Notes: a model not told the origin generated them from the sequence alone. A stretch of 64,000 bases of DNA from an uncultured Spirochaetales bacterium (GCA_949293595.1 CASFDW010000001.1:434001-498000); one strand, 5' to 3'; positions 1-9,056 are shown, counted from the stretch's first letter. Program-made: numbers and translations.

Positions 1-1346
1 GCAAGGGCTATCTTGCGGCTGGTTTCATCCACATCCCCAACAAGCGCCTCGCGTCCTTTTGAGACTATCTCCTCCTTTGCAAGGGCCGAAAGCTCCGCAA
101 GCAAGTCGTCGGCGTCGACGACGGTCCCTTCACGGCTCTTCATCTTGCCTTCGGGAAGATTGACCATCCCGTATGACAGGTGGTGCAAGCCGTCGGCCCA
201 TGTGTAGCCCAGCTTCTTCAGAATATGGAACAGGACCTTGAAATGGTATGCCTGCTCGGATGCCACGACATAGATCATGCTGTCGAACGGCCAATCCTCG
301 TGACGGCGGATTGCGGTTCCAAGATCCTGTGTTATGTAGATCGTGGTCCCATCCTTCCTGAGGAGGACCTTCCTGTCCAAGCCGATGTCGGAGAGGTCGA
401 TCTGCACGGATCCGTCCTTCTCCCGGAAGAACACACCCTCCTCAAGTCCCTTGAGGACCTCGCTCTTGCCAAACTTGTAGGTATCGCTCTCGTAATAATA
501 CCTGTCGAAACTGATGCCCATGTCCCTGTAGCTCTGCTCAAGTCCGTCGAGCGTCCATTTGTTCATCGTCCGCCAAAGGGCGAGGACCTCCTCATCCCCG
601 TCCTCCCAGGCCTTGAGCATCCTCTGGGCCCTGGCATCGGGACTGTCGGCCCTGAGCTTTTCCGCCTCGTCGTTGCGCCCTTCCTTCTCCAGGGCCACGA
701 TGCGGCCTTCATACTCCTTGGACCAGTTTGCGAACCTGACATAGTAGCGTCCGACGAAATGGTCGCCCTTCTCCCCGGTGTCCGCAGGTGTCTCGCCATT
801 AGAGAATTCCTTGTAGGCAAGCATGCTCTTGCATATGTGGACACCACGGTTGTTGATGAGGTTGACCTTCATCACTTCGGCTCCGTTGGCTTTCAATATG
901 GCCGCGACGCTCTCGCCGAGGCTGTCGTTGCGCATATGTCCGAGATGGAGGGGTTTGTTCGTATTCGGACAGGAGAACTCCAGCATGACCTTCTTGCCAC
1001 GGAGGCTGGAATTGCATCCGTACGAACTTCCCTCCATCCCTATTTTCCTGACAAGATCGGAAAAGAGCGACGAGCTGTCGATCTTCACATTGAGATAGGC
1101 GCCGGCGGTCGACAAAGTGCCAGCCGGATGCTCCGCCTTGGAAAGGATTTCCTTCACATCCGCGGCAATCCTTGCAGGATTCATCCCCTTGATCCTGGCA
1201 TAAGGGAACATCGGAAATGCGATATCGCCCATCTCGGGCTTTGGTGGAACACCCATGTTCGGTTCCGGGAAATCCGTCGCCCCGAGATATGTTCCGAGGG
1301 CCCTTGCAACACAATCCTTCCATTCGTTTTTGATCTTATCTATCAT
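1..1346 (-). CDS. argS: Arginyl-tRNA synthetase (3' end outside window)
   Basis: Charges tRNA-Arg with arginine in the cytoplasm. About 448 N-terminal residues are visible; the frame is still open at base 1, so the C-terminal anticodon-binding part is missing here. The class I signature is seen as HLGHMRND and the second signature as KMKSREG close to the window edge, both typical of ArgS. The N-terminal Arg-tRNA synthetase additional domain precedes them. The ATG at 1346 has an AGGAAG ribosome site 5 bases upstream. It lies 9 bases downstream of birA on the same strand, so the two are probably cotranscribed. Family usual length is about 560-590 residues, consistent with roughly 100-140 residues lost. 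Identification is firm. Confidence 0.95.
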   Translation of the reverse strand, partial: MIDKIKNEWKDCVARALGTYLGATDFPEPNMGVPPKPEMGDIAFPMFPYARIKGMNPARIAADVKEILSKAEHPAGTLSTAGAYLNVKIDSSSLFSDLVRKIGMEGSSYGCNSSLRGKKVMLEFSCPNTNKPLHLGHMRNDSLGESVAAILKANGAEVMKVNLINNRGVHICKSMLAYKEFSNGETPADTGEKGDHFVGRYYVRFANWSKEYEGRIVALEKEGRNDEAEKLRADSPDARAQRMLKAWEDGDEEVLALWRTMNKWTLDGLEQSYRDMGISFDRYYYESDTYKFGKSEVLKGLEEGVFFREKDGSVQIDLSDIGLDRKVLLRKDGTTIYITQDLGTAIRRHEDWPFDSMIYVVASEQAYHFKVLFHILKKLGYTWADGLHHLSYGMVNLPEGKMKSREGTVVDADDLLAELSALAKEEIVSKGREALVGDVDETSRKIAL

Positions 1347-1355
1347 CTTGTCTTC

Positions 1356-2333
1356 CTAAAACGTGTTCAATATATAGTTTTGTCCTTCATGATTCAAGTT
1401 GATTGTGACCTCGGCGGAGGAAAAATGCTCCTCTCCCCCATCCGCATAGCCCACAACGAGATAGCCGTCGTCATCGATGCCGGTTATGACGCCTTCCTTC
1501 ACACAGCCGTCCTTCGTACGTCTCTCGATCCCGTGTCCGATCAGAAAGCACATCGAGCGGTAACGCGGAAGAAAATCCTCCCTAAGAACCGAAACAACCT
1601 TTGAAACGGTCAGTCCGAGGATCTCCGCCCTGTTGAATATCCGCCCGGTTTCAATATACAGTCCTGTCGCCCTTCCGGAAAGGGATGAAAGCTCCCGCTC
1701 GGGCGTATTCACATTGATTCCAATTCCGATGATGGCCGCCTCGAGCCCGCCAAGCTCCAGGTCGACGACACCCTCCGTCAGAATTCCGGTGCATTTCTTT
1801 CCATCCAGATAGACGTCGTTGACCCATTTTATGGAAAAATCCAGACCACTTACGGTCTTCAGGGTCTCGGCCACGGCAACCGCAGCGGCTGTGGTTATGA
1901 GGCCGGCCTTCGGCAGATGGCATCTGGGCAGGCACAGAGAGAAATAAAGCCCGCCGCTCGGGCTCTCGAAACGGCGTCCAAGCCGTCCTTTTCCCCCGGT
2001 CTGATGACCGGTGACAACAACAAACGGCTCCTTATAGTCAAGCTCTATACGTTTTGCGACATCATTCGTGCTCCCCTCCACGCTGTCGTAGAAATAAAGC
2101 CTGATTCCGGGATCCAGATACCTCGATACGGAAATCCTGTTGAAAACATCATTGCCGCCGATCCGGTAGCCCTTCTTCGGAACCGCATGGATATCCATGC
2201 CTTCCGTCCGGAGCTGGGCCACGGCCTTGTTGACGGCCATGCGCGACACGCCGAGCCTGTCCGCAATGCTCTCCCCGCTGACATATTCATCCCCTCCATC
2301 CAAGAGGATGGCAAGCACCTGGTCCTTGATCAT
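1356..2333 (-). CDS. birA: Bifunctional biotin ligase / biotin repressor
   Basis: Attaches biotin to carrier proteins and, with biotinyl-AMP bound, represses biotin genes. The 325 residues split into an N-terminal winged helix-turn-helix (about 1-60, ending KKGYRIGG), a catalytic biotin-protein ligase domain with the GKGRLGR nucleotide motif and KWVNDVYLDGKKCTGIL, and a small C-terminal domain. The presence of the DNA-binding domain means it is the Group II, regulatory type. A matching operator lies at bioY about 2 kb away. The ATG at 2333 lacks a Shine-Dalgarno sequence; a TATAAT box at 2342-2347 would start transcription 2 bases before it. It precedes argS in the same operon. Confidence 0.95.
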   Translation of the reverse strand: MIKDQVLAILLDGGDEYVSGESIADRLGVSRMAVNKAVAQLRTEGMDIHAVPKKGYRIGGNDVFNRISVSRYLDPGIRLYFYDSVEGSTNDVAKRIELDYKEPFVVVTGHQTGGKGRLGRRFESPSGGLYFSLCLPRCHLPKAGLITTAAAVAVAETLKTVSGLDFSIKWVNDVYLDGKKCTGILTEGVVDLELGGLEAAIIGIGINVNTPERELSSLSGRATGLYIETGRIFNRAEILGLTVSKVVSVLREDFLPRYRSMCFLIGHGIERRTKDGCVKEGVITGIDDDGYLVVGYADGGEEHFSSAEVTINLNHEGQNYILNTF

Positions 2334-2341
2334 ATTTCACG

Positions 2342-2370
2342 ATTATAGCCCAATTCGGATTTGTTGAACA
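2342..2370 (-). promoter_or_regulatory. Promoter of birA-argS, start point at the ATG
   Basis: On the minus strand a perfect TATAAT lies at 2347-2342, preceded by GGC. A weak -35 (TGTTCA) is at 2370-2365, 17 bases upstream. The expected start point, 7 bases past the -10, is 2335, two bases before the birA ATG. It overlaps the -35 of the divergent ktrB promoter. Confidence 0.55.
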
Positions 2371-2392
2371 TATCGGTCCCTGCTGATATAAT
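2364..2392 (+). promoter_or_regulatory. Promoter of ktrBA, start point at the ATG
   Basis: TTGAAC at 2364-2369, a 17-base spacer and TATAAT at 2387-2392 form a near-consensus sigma-70 promoter. The predicted start point is about 2399 and the ktrB ATG is at 2402, leaving at most a three-base leader and no room for a ribosome site. Confidence 0.65.
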
Positions 2393-2401
2393 AATCCCCG
2401 T

Positions 2402-3676
2402 ATGAAAAAAGGTCGTAGAAAGCTTCCCGTCGGAGCGGCCATCGCCATAGGATTCCTTCTGACGATACTTCTGGGATTCCTGCTGCTGCTTCTTCCATTC
2501 AGCCAGAAAAACGAAGTTGCCGCACTCGATTGTCTGTTCATATCCACAAGCGCCGTATGCGTGACGGGACTTTCTCCGATAGACATCTCCAAGGATCTTA
2601 CGCTGTTCGGACAGAACGTCGTCATGTTCCTGATACAGGTCGGAGGGCTCGGGTTTGCTGTCGTCGTAGTCTTCCTGCTCCAGACGATGAGCAGGACGAG
2701 GTTCTTCTCGAAAACGCTCGTCAGGGAGAGCCTCGGGTTCAAAAACTCGGTAAGCCTCAACAGGATCCTGAAATATACTCTGCTTTCGACATTCGTGATA
2801 GAGCTTTTGGGGGCATCGGTCTTCTTCACGCGCTTCATAAGGCTTTTTCCATTTTCAGAGGCCGTGCATAAATCCATATTCCATGCGGTCAGCGCATTCA
2901 ACAACGCAGGCTTCGACCTGTTCTCCACATCGCTGACAAGGTTCAGCGACGATCCCGTGGTGCTGATCAACGCGGCTGTCCTGATAATAATGGGCGGACT
3001 GGGATACATAGTCTACTACGACGCACTCATGTACAAGAGGAGACGGTGCCTTACGCTGCACACGAAAATCGTACTGCTCATGACCTCAGTGCTACTTGTT
3101 GCAGGAACGATATTGTTCAAGCTGACAGGAAACGGATCGTTTCTGGTGTCCTTCTTCCATTCCGCCAGTTCCAGGACAGCAGGATTCTTCGCCTCGGATT
3201 TCGCCACGGCGGGCGATGCCATGGCGTTCTTGACGATAATACTAATGTTCATCGGAGCAAGTCCGGGAAGCACGGGAGGAGGAATCAAGACCACCACTTT
3301 CTTCACGATCTGTCTCTCTACCACAAAGATCTTCAACGGGAAAAGGCCGGAGATATTCAACCGGAGGGTCTCCAGGGAATCCATACTCAAGTCCTTCGGT
3401 CTCCTTTCCCTGGCGCTCTTCGTCGTTACCACCGGAACATTCGTTCTCACGATCACCGAGGGCCACAATTTTCTTCCTCTCTTGTTCGAGACCGTGAGCG
3501 CCTATGCAACGGTCGGGCTCTCGATGGGTGTGACCACGGGCTTGTCCGCCGCGGGAAAGGTTGTTATTGTTTTGATAATGTATATCGGAAGGGTCGGAGC
3601 GATTACGCTCGTATCGGCCATAAGGCCGCCTGCGGACAACATCGACCGCCCGGAAGAGAACATACAGATAGGATGA
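2402..3676 (+). CDS. ktrB: Potassium uptake channel subunit KtrB/TrkH type
   Basis: Membrane subunit of a Ktr potassium uptake system. The 424 residues carry the four pore-loop repeats of the Trk/Ktr family, seen as SAVCVTGL, FNNAGFDLF, SSRTAGF and YATVGLSMG, each with the filter glycine. Length fits KtrB (about 430-450) better than TrkH (about 480). ktrA, the cytoplasmic gating ring, follows with a one-base gap. The ATG has no ribosome site and sits three bases after the predicted transcription start, so the mRNA is probably leaderless or nearly so. A second TrkH/TrkA pair lies at 41-44 kb. Confidence 0.93.
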   Translation: MKKGRRKLPVGAAIAIGFLLTILLGFLLLLLPFSQKNEVAALDCLFISTSAVCVTGLSPIDISKDLTLFGQNVVMFLIQVGGLGFAVVVVFLLQTMSRTRFFSKTLVRESLGFKNSVSLNRILKYTLLSTFVIELLGASVFFTRFIRLFPFSEAVHKSIFHAVSAFNNAGFDLFSTSLTRFSDDPVVLINAAVLIIMGGLGYIVYYDALMYKRRRCLTLHTKIVLLMTSVLLVAGTILFKLTGNGSFLVSFFHSASSRTAGFFASDFATAGDAMAFLTIILMFIGASPGSTGGGIKTTTFFTICLSTTKIFNGKRPEIFNRRVSRESILKSFGLLSLALFVVTTGTFVLTITEGHNFLPLLFETVSAYATVGLSMGVTTGLSAAGKVVIVLIMYIGRVGAITLVSAIRPPADNIDRPEENIQIG

Positions 3677-3677
3677 T

Positions 3678-4355
3678 ATGAAAAAGAAGAACAACACATT
3701 TGCAATAATCGGGCTCGGACGCTTCGGCATGGCCGTTGCAAAGACATTGCTTTCCGAAAAGCGGGAGGTGATCGCCATAGACATAGACATGAACAAGCTC
3801 AAGCTTCTTTCCGACACGGATGCCACCCTCTGCCAGGTCGAGGAGATCACGGTCGAAACGTTGCGCGACGCCGGAGTCGCTGACGCGGATGTGGCGATAA
3901 TCGGAATCGGAAGGGATCTTGAATCCAACATACTCGCATCCATGGATTCGCTCGAGCTAGGGGTCAAGACCGTGATCAGCAAGGCGAGCAACGACGAACA
4001 CGCCAGGATCCTCACGAAGATAGGGGCCGTGGCGGTCTACCCCGAGGTGGAGACGGCAAAGCGCCTGGCCATAAAACTCAGCAAGGACCTCACCGAGGAC
4101 GTGGTTCCGCTGTCGGAGGACTTCTTCATAATGCAGTCACCCATCCCGAAATCATGGGATGGCAAGACAGTTGTATCGATCGATCTGAGAAAGAAGTTCG
4201 ACATCAACATAATCGCATTGATCCACGCAGGCAAGGCGAATGCGACGATCAGGCCGGAGACCGTCCTCAAGGAAGGCGACGGAATGGTGATCTGTGGCAC
4301 AAGCCGCAACATCGAGGCGTTGCAGCAGGAACTAAAGAACGCCGTGTTGACATGA
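3678..4355 (+). CDS. ktrA: Potassium uptake regulatory subunit KtrA
   Basis: Cytoplasmic RCK protein that gates KtrB in response to nucleotides. The 225 residues hold one Rossmann RCK_N domain beginning IIGLGRFGMAVAKTL, with the nucleotide-binding GxGxxG and an acidic residue at the end of strand two (AIDID), followed by an RCK_C domain from about residue 140. One RCK unit is the Ktr pattern, unlike the double-RCK TrkA at 42.6-44.0 kb. It is translated right after ktrB. Its last codons hold the -35 of the bioY promoter. Confidence 0.93.
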   Translation: MKKKNNTFAIIGLGRFGMAVAKTLLSEKREVIAIDIDMNKLKLLSDTDATLCQVEEITVETLRDAGVADADVAIIGIGRDLESNILASMDSLELGVKTVISKASNDEHARILTKIGAVAVYPEVETAKRLAIKLSKDLTEDVVPLSEDFFIMQSPIPKSWDGKTVVSIDLRKKFDINIIALIHAGKANATIRPETVLKEGDGMVICGTSRNIEALQQELKNAVLT

Positions 4356-4375
4356 TTGCTGTTCATATGTAAACT
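4347..4375 (+). promoter_or_regulatory. Promoter of bioY
   Basis: TTGACA at 4347-4352, overlapping the end of ktrA, a 17-base spacer and TAAACT at 4370-4375. Transcription would begin near 4382. The -10 box lies inside the left arm of the BirA operator, so bound BirA would block it. Confidence 0.6.
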
Positions 4376-4403
4376 CAACCTCAATAAAAGGTTTACATAT
4401 GAA
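4362..4403 (+). promoter_or_regulatory. BirA operator overlapping bioY promoter and start codon
   Basis: A perfect 13-base inverted repeat, TTCATATGTAAAC (4362-4374) and its complement (4391-4403), separated by 16 bases. Its core GTAAAC-N16-GTTTAC matches the spacing and core of the known BirA box (TTGTAAACC-N14-GGTTTACAA). It covers the -10, the start point and the bioY ATG at 4399; the AAGG ribosome site lies in the spacer. The local birA encodes the regulatory, DNA-binding form. Confidence 0.85.
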
Positions 4404-4929
4404 AAAACTAATACCACCCCTCTTCTGTGCATTGATCATCGTTGGGACCTACATACGCATCCCGCTTCCTCCTGTTCCCATCACGCTGCAGAGCATGATC
4501 ATAATGCTTGCGGCGTTCACGCTTGATTGGAAGCAGAGCCTGACAGCTGTCGCGATATGGCTCTTCCTGGGGCTGATAGGACTGCCTGTGTTCACGTCTG
4601 GAGGCGGTATTGCCGCACTTACGGGCCCCACAGGAGGCTACATATGGGGCATGATGCTCACGCCTCCGTTGTTCTCGGCTCTCCCGAGGAAGTTCAAGGA
4701 CAGGTTCTGGAAGCTCGTGCTTGCAGGCATTCCGCTCAACATGGTGATCTACATCATCGGTACGGCATATCTCATGCACAACAGGAACCTCGGGATGATG
4801 CAGGCGTTGTCCGCAGGCGTGATCCCGTTCCTGCCCGGAGATGCGGTCAAGCTCGTCGTAGCCTCGATCGTGAGCCCCGTGATGGCAAAACAGCTCGAGG
4901 GACTGGAAAAAGAAGAGACGAATTGTTAA
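4399..4929 (+). CDS. bioY: Biotin transporter substrate-binding subunit
   Basis: Membrane S-component of a biotin ECF transporter. The 176 residues have about six membrane segments and the BioY family pattern near the N-terminus (RIPLPPVPITLQ) and GPTGGYIWG in the middle. No ECF ATPase or T-component genes lie next to it, so it either works alone or uses a shared energising module elsewhere. A BirA operator covers its promoter and ATG, so expression should fall when biotin is plentiful. No biotin synthesis genes are seen in the window, which suggests uptake is the main source. Confidence 0.93.
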   Translation: MKKLIPPLFCALIIVGTYIRIPLPPVPITLQSMIIMLAAFTLDWKQSLTAVAIWLFLGLIGLPVFTSGGGIAALTGPTGGYIWGMMLTPPLFSALPRKFKDRFWKLVLAGIPLNMVIYIIGTAYLMHNRNLGMMQALSAGVIPFLPGDAVKLVVASIVSPVMAKQLEGLEKEETNC

Positions 4930-4938
4930 ATTCATCTT

Positions 4939-5838
4939 ATGAACTACAATTGTGAGAAATTCATCGATCCCTACATAGACTCGTTCTCCAGGACCGGCAA
5001 GGTCCAGGAGGAGAAAAAAGGCCTGATGCTTCCCTCGATGGAAGACATCGCCACCCTGCAGGAGGAGATCATAAACCTGTTTTTCCCCGGACTGTCCGGA
5101 GGCGAGACAAAAAGCAAGCTGATCAGCGTCGTCACCTACCATATGGAAAACGTCACGAGGCTGCTCTCGGATTCTATATTCCTCGCACTCAGCTACGAGG
5201 ACAAGGGAAAGACGGACCAGAGGGAGCTTGAGGACCGCGCAACGGCCATAGTGGACGATCTGGCAGCGAACTTCAGCAACATAAGGCAGCTTCTGAAGCT
5301 TGATGCCGAAGCAGGATTCAACGGGGATCCCGCGGCCAAGAACGTGCACGAGGTCATACTCTCCTACCCAAGCATGAAGGCCCTTGCCGTCCACCGGGTC
5401 GCACACCATCTGTACAAGCTGGGCGTTCCTCTCGTCCCCAGGATGATGAACGAGGTCATGCATATGCAGACCGGCATCGACATCCATCCGGGAGCGGAGA
5501 TCGGGAAGAGCTTCTTCATCGACCACGGCACGGGCGTGGTCATCGGCGAGACGACGGTGATCGGGGACAACGTCAAACTCTACCAGGGGGTGACGCTCGG
5601 TGCGCTGTCATTCCCGAAGGACGGGTGCGGAATGCTGCTGAGAGGTGCGAAAAGGCATCCGACCATCGAGGACAACGTGACGATCTATGCGAACGCGACG
5701 ATATTGGGGGACGTGACGATAGGAAAGAACTCCATAGTCGGATCGTCGACATGGATAAAGGAGGATGTTCCTTCGGATTCACTGGTGTTCACCCCGCAGC
5801 CGGAAATCAGGATCCGCAGGAGAATTCAACAGGATTGA
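4939..5838 (+). CDS. cysE: Serine O-acetyltransferase (EpsC type)
   Basis: Makes O-acetylserine from serine and acetyl-CoA, the first step of cysteine synthesis. The 299 residues have a helical N-terminal half and a left-handed beta-helix made of hexapeptide repeats from about residue 175 (HPGAEIGKSFFIDHGTG, VVIGETTVIGDNV), with the catalytic His in DHGTG. Length and the long helical N-terminus fit the EpsC branch. It starts 9 bases after bioY without a clear ribosome site, so it may be translated by coupling or from a readthrough mRNA. Its last 32 bases overlap the 3' end of mtaB on the other strand. Confidence 0.92.
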   Translation: MNYNCEKFIDPYIDSFSRTGKVQEEKKGLMLPSMEDIATLQEEIINLFFPGLSGGETKSKLISVVTYHMENVTRLLSDSIFLALSYEDKGKTDQRELEDRATAIVDDLAANFSNIRQLLKLDAEAGFNGDPAAKNVHEVILSYPSMKALAVHRVAHHLYKLGVPLVPRMMNEVMHMQTGIDIHPGAEIGKSFFIDHGTGVVIGETTVIGDNVKLYQGVTLGALSFPKDGCGMLLRGAKRHPTIEDNVTIYANATILGDVTIGKNSIVGSSTWIKEDVPSDSLVFTPQPEIRIRRRIQQD

Positions 5839-7096
5839 GATTGCTTATGCACCCGTCAAGCAGGCTCCCCGCAGGCGCGTCGGAGCCTGTTATTTTCGCC
5901 TTTATGTAGTTGCCCGTCGTGCCGTAAAGCCCATCCTTGAGACGCTCCTCGACGAGTATCTCCGCCCTTTTCCCCATCTGGCGTGCAAGATACCGCTGCT
6001 GATGGACAGCGGCCATTCCGCGGAGCATGGCGGCCCTTTCGTCGCGGACACGCTCCTCGACGAAATCCCTGGCGCCGAAAAGCGCCGTCCCCTCCCTCGG
6101 CGAATAAGGGAACACATGGAAGGAGGCGAAATCGTATTTCTCCAAGAAGTCAACGGTGATACCGAAGTCCTCGTCTGTCTCACCCGGCAGACCGGCAATG
6201 ATGTCGCACGCGAAGAACGGATCGTCACGCATTTGTCTGATGCGGTCGACGACGTACCTCACATGATCCATCGAATAGTTCCGCCCTATCCTTTTCAAAA
6301 GCCTGTCGGACGCGGTCTGGATCGGGAGATGGAAATGCGGCTGTATTCTCGGGTCCCTGATGCAATCGAGAAGCCGGTCGTCGATATGGTCGGCCTCCAT
6401 CGATGAAAACCGTATCCTCATCCCGTCTCCGAGAGCGGAGAGAAGCTTTTCGCAGAGTCCGCCCAGACCGTTTCCACCATGATCGTACATGGTCAGGTTG
6501 ACACCTGTGAGCATGATCTCGTGGAAACCTTCCCTCTCCAGTTTGAGCGCCCGTTCGACCACGATTTCCTCGGGAAGGGAAACGGACGGGCCACGAGCTA
6601 TGCTTGTGCGGCAGAACCCGCAGTGGTTGTCACAGCCGTCCTGGACCTTGAGATAGGCCCTCGAATGGTACGAGAAGGACGTGGCGTCGAACACGAACGG
6701 ATCCATATCCGGAGCATGGAAGGAGGAGAGCGCATCCTCCATGGAGAGTCCGGAGAACAGACAGGTCCTCAGATGGCCCGCCAGATCGAGGATCGCACCC
6801 TTCTGGCGAAGGGAGAACACATGGATGTTGCCGGCAAGTGACGAAACCTCCTCGGGATCCATCTGGGCATAGCACCCGGTCACGATCACGGCCTGCGCCG
6901 TCCTGGAGTACATCCTGATCATGCGCCGGGCCTTCTGCTCGGCCTTGGTGGTGACCGTGCAGCTGTTGACTATCACAAGACCGGCTTCATGTCCGGAACC
7001 AGCCTTCTGGAATCCCGCCCTCAGGAAGGAGTCCATTATAGCTTCGCTCTCACACTGGTTCAACCTGCAGCCAAGGGTATATACGTATACCTTCAC
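5807..7096 (-). CDS. mtaB: tRNA t6A37 methylthiotransferase
   Basis: Radical SAM enzyme that adds a methylthio group to t6A37 in tRNAs reading ANN codons. The 429 residues start with the UPF0004 cluster domain (TLGCRLNQCE, then single Cys in NSCTVT and TGCYAQ) followed by the radical SAM triad CDNHCGFC near residue 150 and a C-terminal TRAM region. The short length and CDNHCGFC fit MtaB rather than MiaB or RimO. The start is GTG at 7096, overlapping the tyrA stop by 4 bases (GTGA) with GGAGG upstream, so the two are coupled. Confidence 0.92.
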   Translation of the reverse strand: MKVYVYTLGCRLNQCESEAIMDSFLRAGFQKAGSGHEAGLVIVNSCTVTTKAEQKARRMIRMYSRTAQAVIVTGCYAQMDPEEVSSLAGNIHVFSLRQKGAILDLAGHLRTCLFSGLSMEDALSSFHAPDMDPFVFDATSFSYHSRAYLKVQDGCDNHCGFCRTSIARGPSVSLPEEIVVERALKLEREGFHEIMLTGVNLTMYDHGGNGLGGLCEKLLSALGDGMRIRFSSMEADHIDDRLLDCIRDPRIQPHFHLPIQTASDRLLKRIGRNYSMDHVRYVVDRIRQMRDDPFFACDIIAGLPGETDEDFGITVDFLEKYDFASFHVFPYSPREGTALFGARDFVEERVRDERAAMLRGMAAVHQQRYLARQMGKRAEILVEERLKDGLYGTTGNYIKAKITGSDAPAGSLLDGCISNLNPVEFSCGS

Positions 7097-7824
7097 ATCT
7101 CCTCCATCATCAGGCGGTTGAGCACCTTCTCTATAGCAACCTGCAGGCTGAGCCTCATCTCCTTCGCATACGGATTGTAACGCTGCAGATCGCAGAAAAG
7201 CTGCATCGGGTCGTTGCAGGTCTGCTCGACGATGCTCATAAGGCTCTTGTAGCCCTTGGTGGCTATCTCCGTATCCTCCAATCCCATCTCCTTGAGCGTG
7301 CGGCCTACAAAATGGGTGACCCCCTGGCTGTATGCGGCTTCCCTGTCATGCTCCATCGGGCTCATCTCGAGAACATGCAGGCCCATGGAAACGAACAGGT
7401 CCCTTACCTTGGAGTAATGCTCATCCTCGTCGCTTATCCTGCAAAGGACCACGGGAAGCCCCTCCACACCGTTCTTTCCGCTGTCGGGGCCGAACATCGG
7501 GTGGGTTGCTATCGCGACCTGCCCTGGATGAAGCTTCTCCCGCATCCATTTCGCCGGATATGTCTTCACCGAGCAGGTGTCGATCACTACGGATGAAGGA
7601 TCCATCCTCGGGGCCGTTCTTTCAAGAACCTCCTCGAAACGGCTTATGGCCACACAGAAGAATATGTAGGGGCATTTCAGGAGCTCGTCCTCGGAAACCT
7701 TCGAAACGCGCCCGTCCACCTCGTGGCTGCTGCGGGAATAAGCAAGGACCGTGCAGCCGGCATCGGCGAGCGTCTTCGCCCAGAATGCACCGAATCGTCC
7801 AAGACCATAGACTCCTACCTTCAT
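7093..7824 (-). CDS. tyrA: Prephenate dehydrogenase
   Basis: Oxidative decarboxylation of prephenate towards tyrosine. The 243 residues begin with a Rossmann NAD(P) motif (YGLGRFGAFWAK) and contain THPMFGPDS, which carries the conserved His of the family, then the helical dimerisation domain. No ACT or chorismate mutase domain is present, so it is the monofunctional short form. I chose the ATG at 7824, which has GAGGAAG just upstream, over an upstream in-frame start that would add 27 unlike residues. It is the first gene of a pair with mtaB. Arogenate specificity cannot be excluded. Confidence 0.88.
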   Translation of the reverse strand: MKVGVYGLGRFGAFWAKTLADAGCTVLAYSRSSHEVDGRVSKVSEDELLKCPYIFFCVAISRFEEVLERTAPRMDPSSVVIDTCSVKTYPAKWMREKLHPGQVAIATHPMFGPDSGKNGVEGLPVVLCRISDEDEHYSKVRDLFVSMGLHVLEMSPMEHDREAAYSQGVTHFVGRTLKEMGLEDTEIATKGYKSLMSIVEQTCNDPMQLFCDLQRYNPYAKEMRLSLQVAIEKVLNRLMMEEM

Positions 7825-7957
7825 ATCTTCCTCCAAAACAAGCCGGATCCACTGGTAGATGATAGCACAAGGCTTTGCAATGTAGCAATTATGCGCGTAT
7901 GCCATGCCACGGAAAGAAATAAAACGTAAAATTTACTTTTTCATAAATGAAACACCC

Positions 7958-7986
7958 TTTCAAAAACTGGGAAACGACCTTATACT
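7958..7986 (+). promoter_or_regulatory. Probable pta promoter
   Basis: TTTCAA at 7958-7963, 17 bases, TATACT at 7981-7986. The predicted start point near 7993 gives a leader of about 45 bases, including the AGGAG ribosome site of pta. Confidence 0.45.
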
Positions 7987-8037
7987 GGTATATTGGGTAT
8001 GGATGATTCCACCTGTTGAATTTAGGAGAAAGAAAAA

Positions 8038-9042
8038 ATGAGTTCATTCAGCGACAAGATGAAGGATCTCGCCAGGAAGGCCGGTAAAACCCTCGTTCTG
8101 GCAGAAGGTCTCGAGGAGAGGACGGTAAGGGCCGCCAGGAAGATCATGGACGAGAAGCTTGCGAGGAAGGTCATCCTCGTCGGAGAGAAGGCCAAGGTGG
8201 AAGCATTTGCAGCCTCTTTGGGCGTGGACCTCGGCGGGATAGAGATTTCCGATCCCCAGACCAGTCCTCTCAAGGCGGAGTTCGCCCATGAGTATTATGA
8301 ACTTAGGAAACACAAGGGAATGACCGAGGAGCAGGCCCTTGCAGATATAGTGGACATGCTCCGCTGGGGTGCCATGCTCGTGCATACAGGAAACGCCGAT
8401 GCGATGGTCGCAGGTGCCGAAAGCACGACCGCCAACGTTCTCAGGGCCGCTTTCAACATCATCAAGTGCCGCCCCGGCATCAAGAGTGCATCCAGCTGCT
8501 TCGTGATGGCCACGGACAAGACGGAATACGGTGTCAACGGCTCGTTCATCTTCGCCGACTGCGCCACGATTCCCAATCCTACTGCGGAACAGCTTGCTGA
8601 AATCGCGGAAATGAGCGCAGACAGCTGCAGGACGTTCCTCGAAGCGGAACCGGTCGTTGCCCTTCTCAGCTACTCGACAAAAGGATCGGCAAAGGGAGAG
8701 CTCGTGGACAAGGTCGTCACAGCAACCAACCTCGTGAAGGCAAAGTGCCCGGACCTCAAGGTCGACGGTGAGCTTCAGCTCGATGCATCGATCGTCGGAA
8801 AGGTCGCCAAGCAGAAGGCCCCGGGATCCGAGGTCGCGGGACATGCGAACGTGCTCGTATTCCCCGATCTCCAGGCAGGAAACATCGGCTACAAGCTCGT
8901 GCAGCGTCTTGCCGGTGCCGAGGCCTACGGACCGATCCTCCAGGGATTCGCAAAGCCGATCTCGGACCTGTCGAGGGGATGCTCGGTCGACGACATCGTG
9001 GTCACAAGCGCAATCACGCTTGCCCAGAGCGCCAAGAACTGA
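8038..9042 (+). CDS. pta: Phosphate acetyltransferase
   Basis: Interconverts acetyl-CoA and acetyl phosphate in fermentative acetate production. The 334 residues match the short Pta form without the N-terminal DRTGG regulatory region, with PTA_PTB family motifs such as [13 protein letters not shown] and the C-terminal stretch ending [14 protein letters not shown]. The AGGAG ribosome site is 8-10 bases before the ATG. It stands alone, with its own promoter and a strong terminator; ackA is not in the window. Confidence 0.95.
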   Translation: MSSFSDKMKDLARKAGKTLVLAEGLEERTVRAARKIMDEKLARKVILVGEKAKVEAFAASLGVDLGGIEISDPQTSPLKAEFAHEYYELRKHKGMTEEQALADIVDMLRWGAMLVHTGNADAMVAGAESTTANVLRAAFNIIKCRPGIKSASSCFVMATDKTEYGVNGSFIFADCATIPNPTAEQLAEIAEMSADSCRTFLEAEPVVALLSYSTKGSAKGELVDKVVTATNLVKAKCPDLKVDGELQLDASIVGKVAKQKAPGSEVAGHANVLVFPDLQAGNIGYKLVQRLAGAEAYGPILQGFAKPISDLSRGCSVDDIVVTSAITLAQSAKN

Positions 9043-9056
9043 GCGGGCAGAAAAGG

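Noticed and set aside
180..1604. Open frame of 474 codons on the plus strand
   Set aside because: It lies wholly opposite argS and birA, whose motifs are intact; the product has no recognisable family.
4408..5526. Open frame of 372 codons on the minus strand
   Set aside because: Antisense to bioY and the serine acetyltransferase gene; His/Arg-rich low-sense translation.
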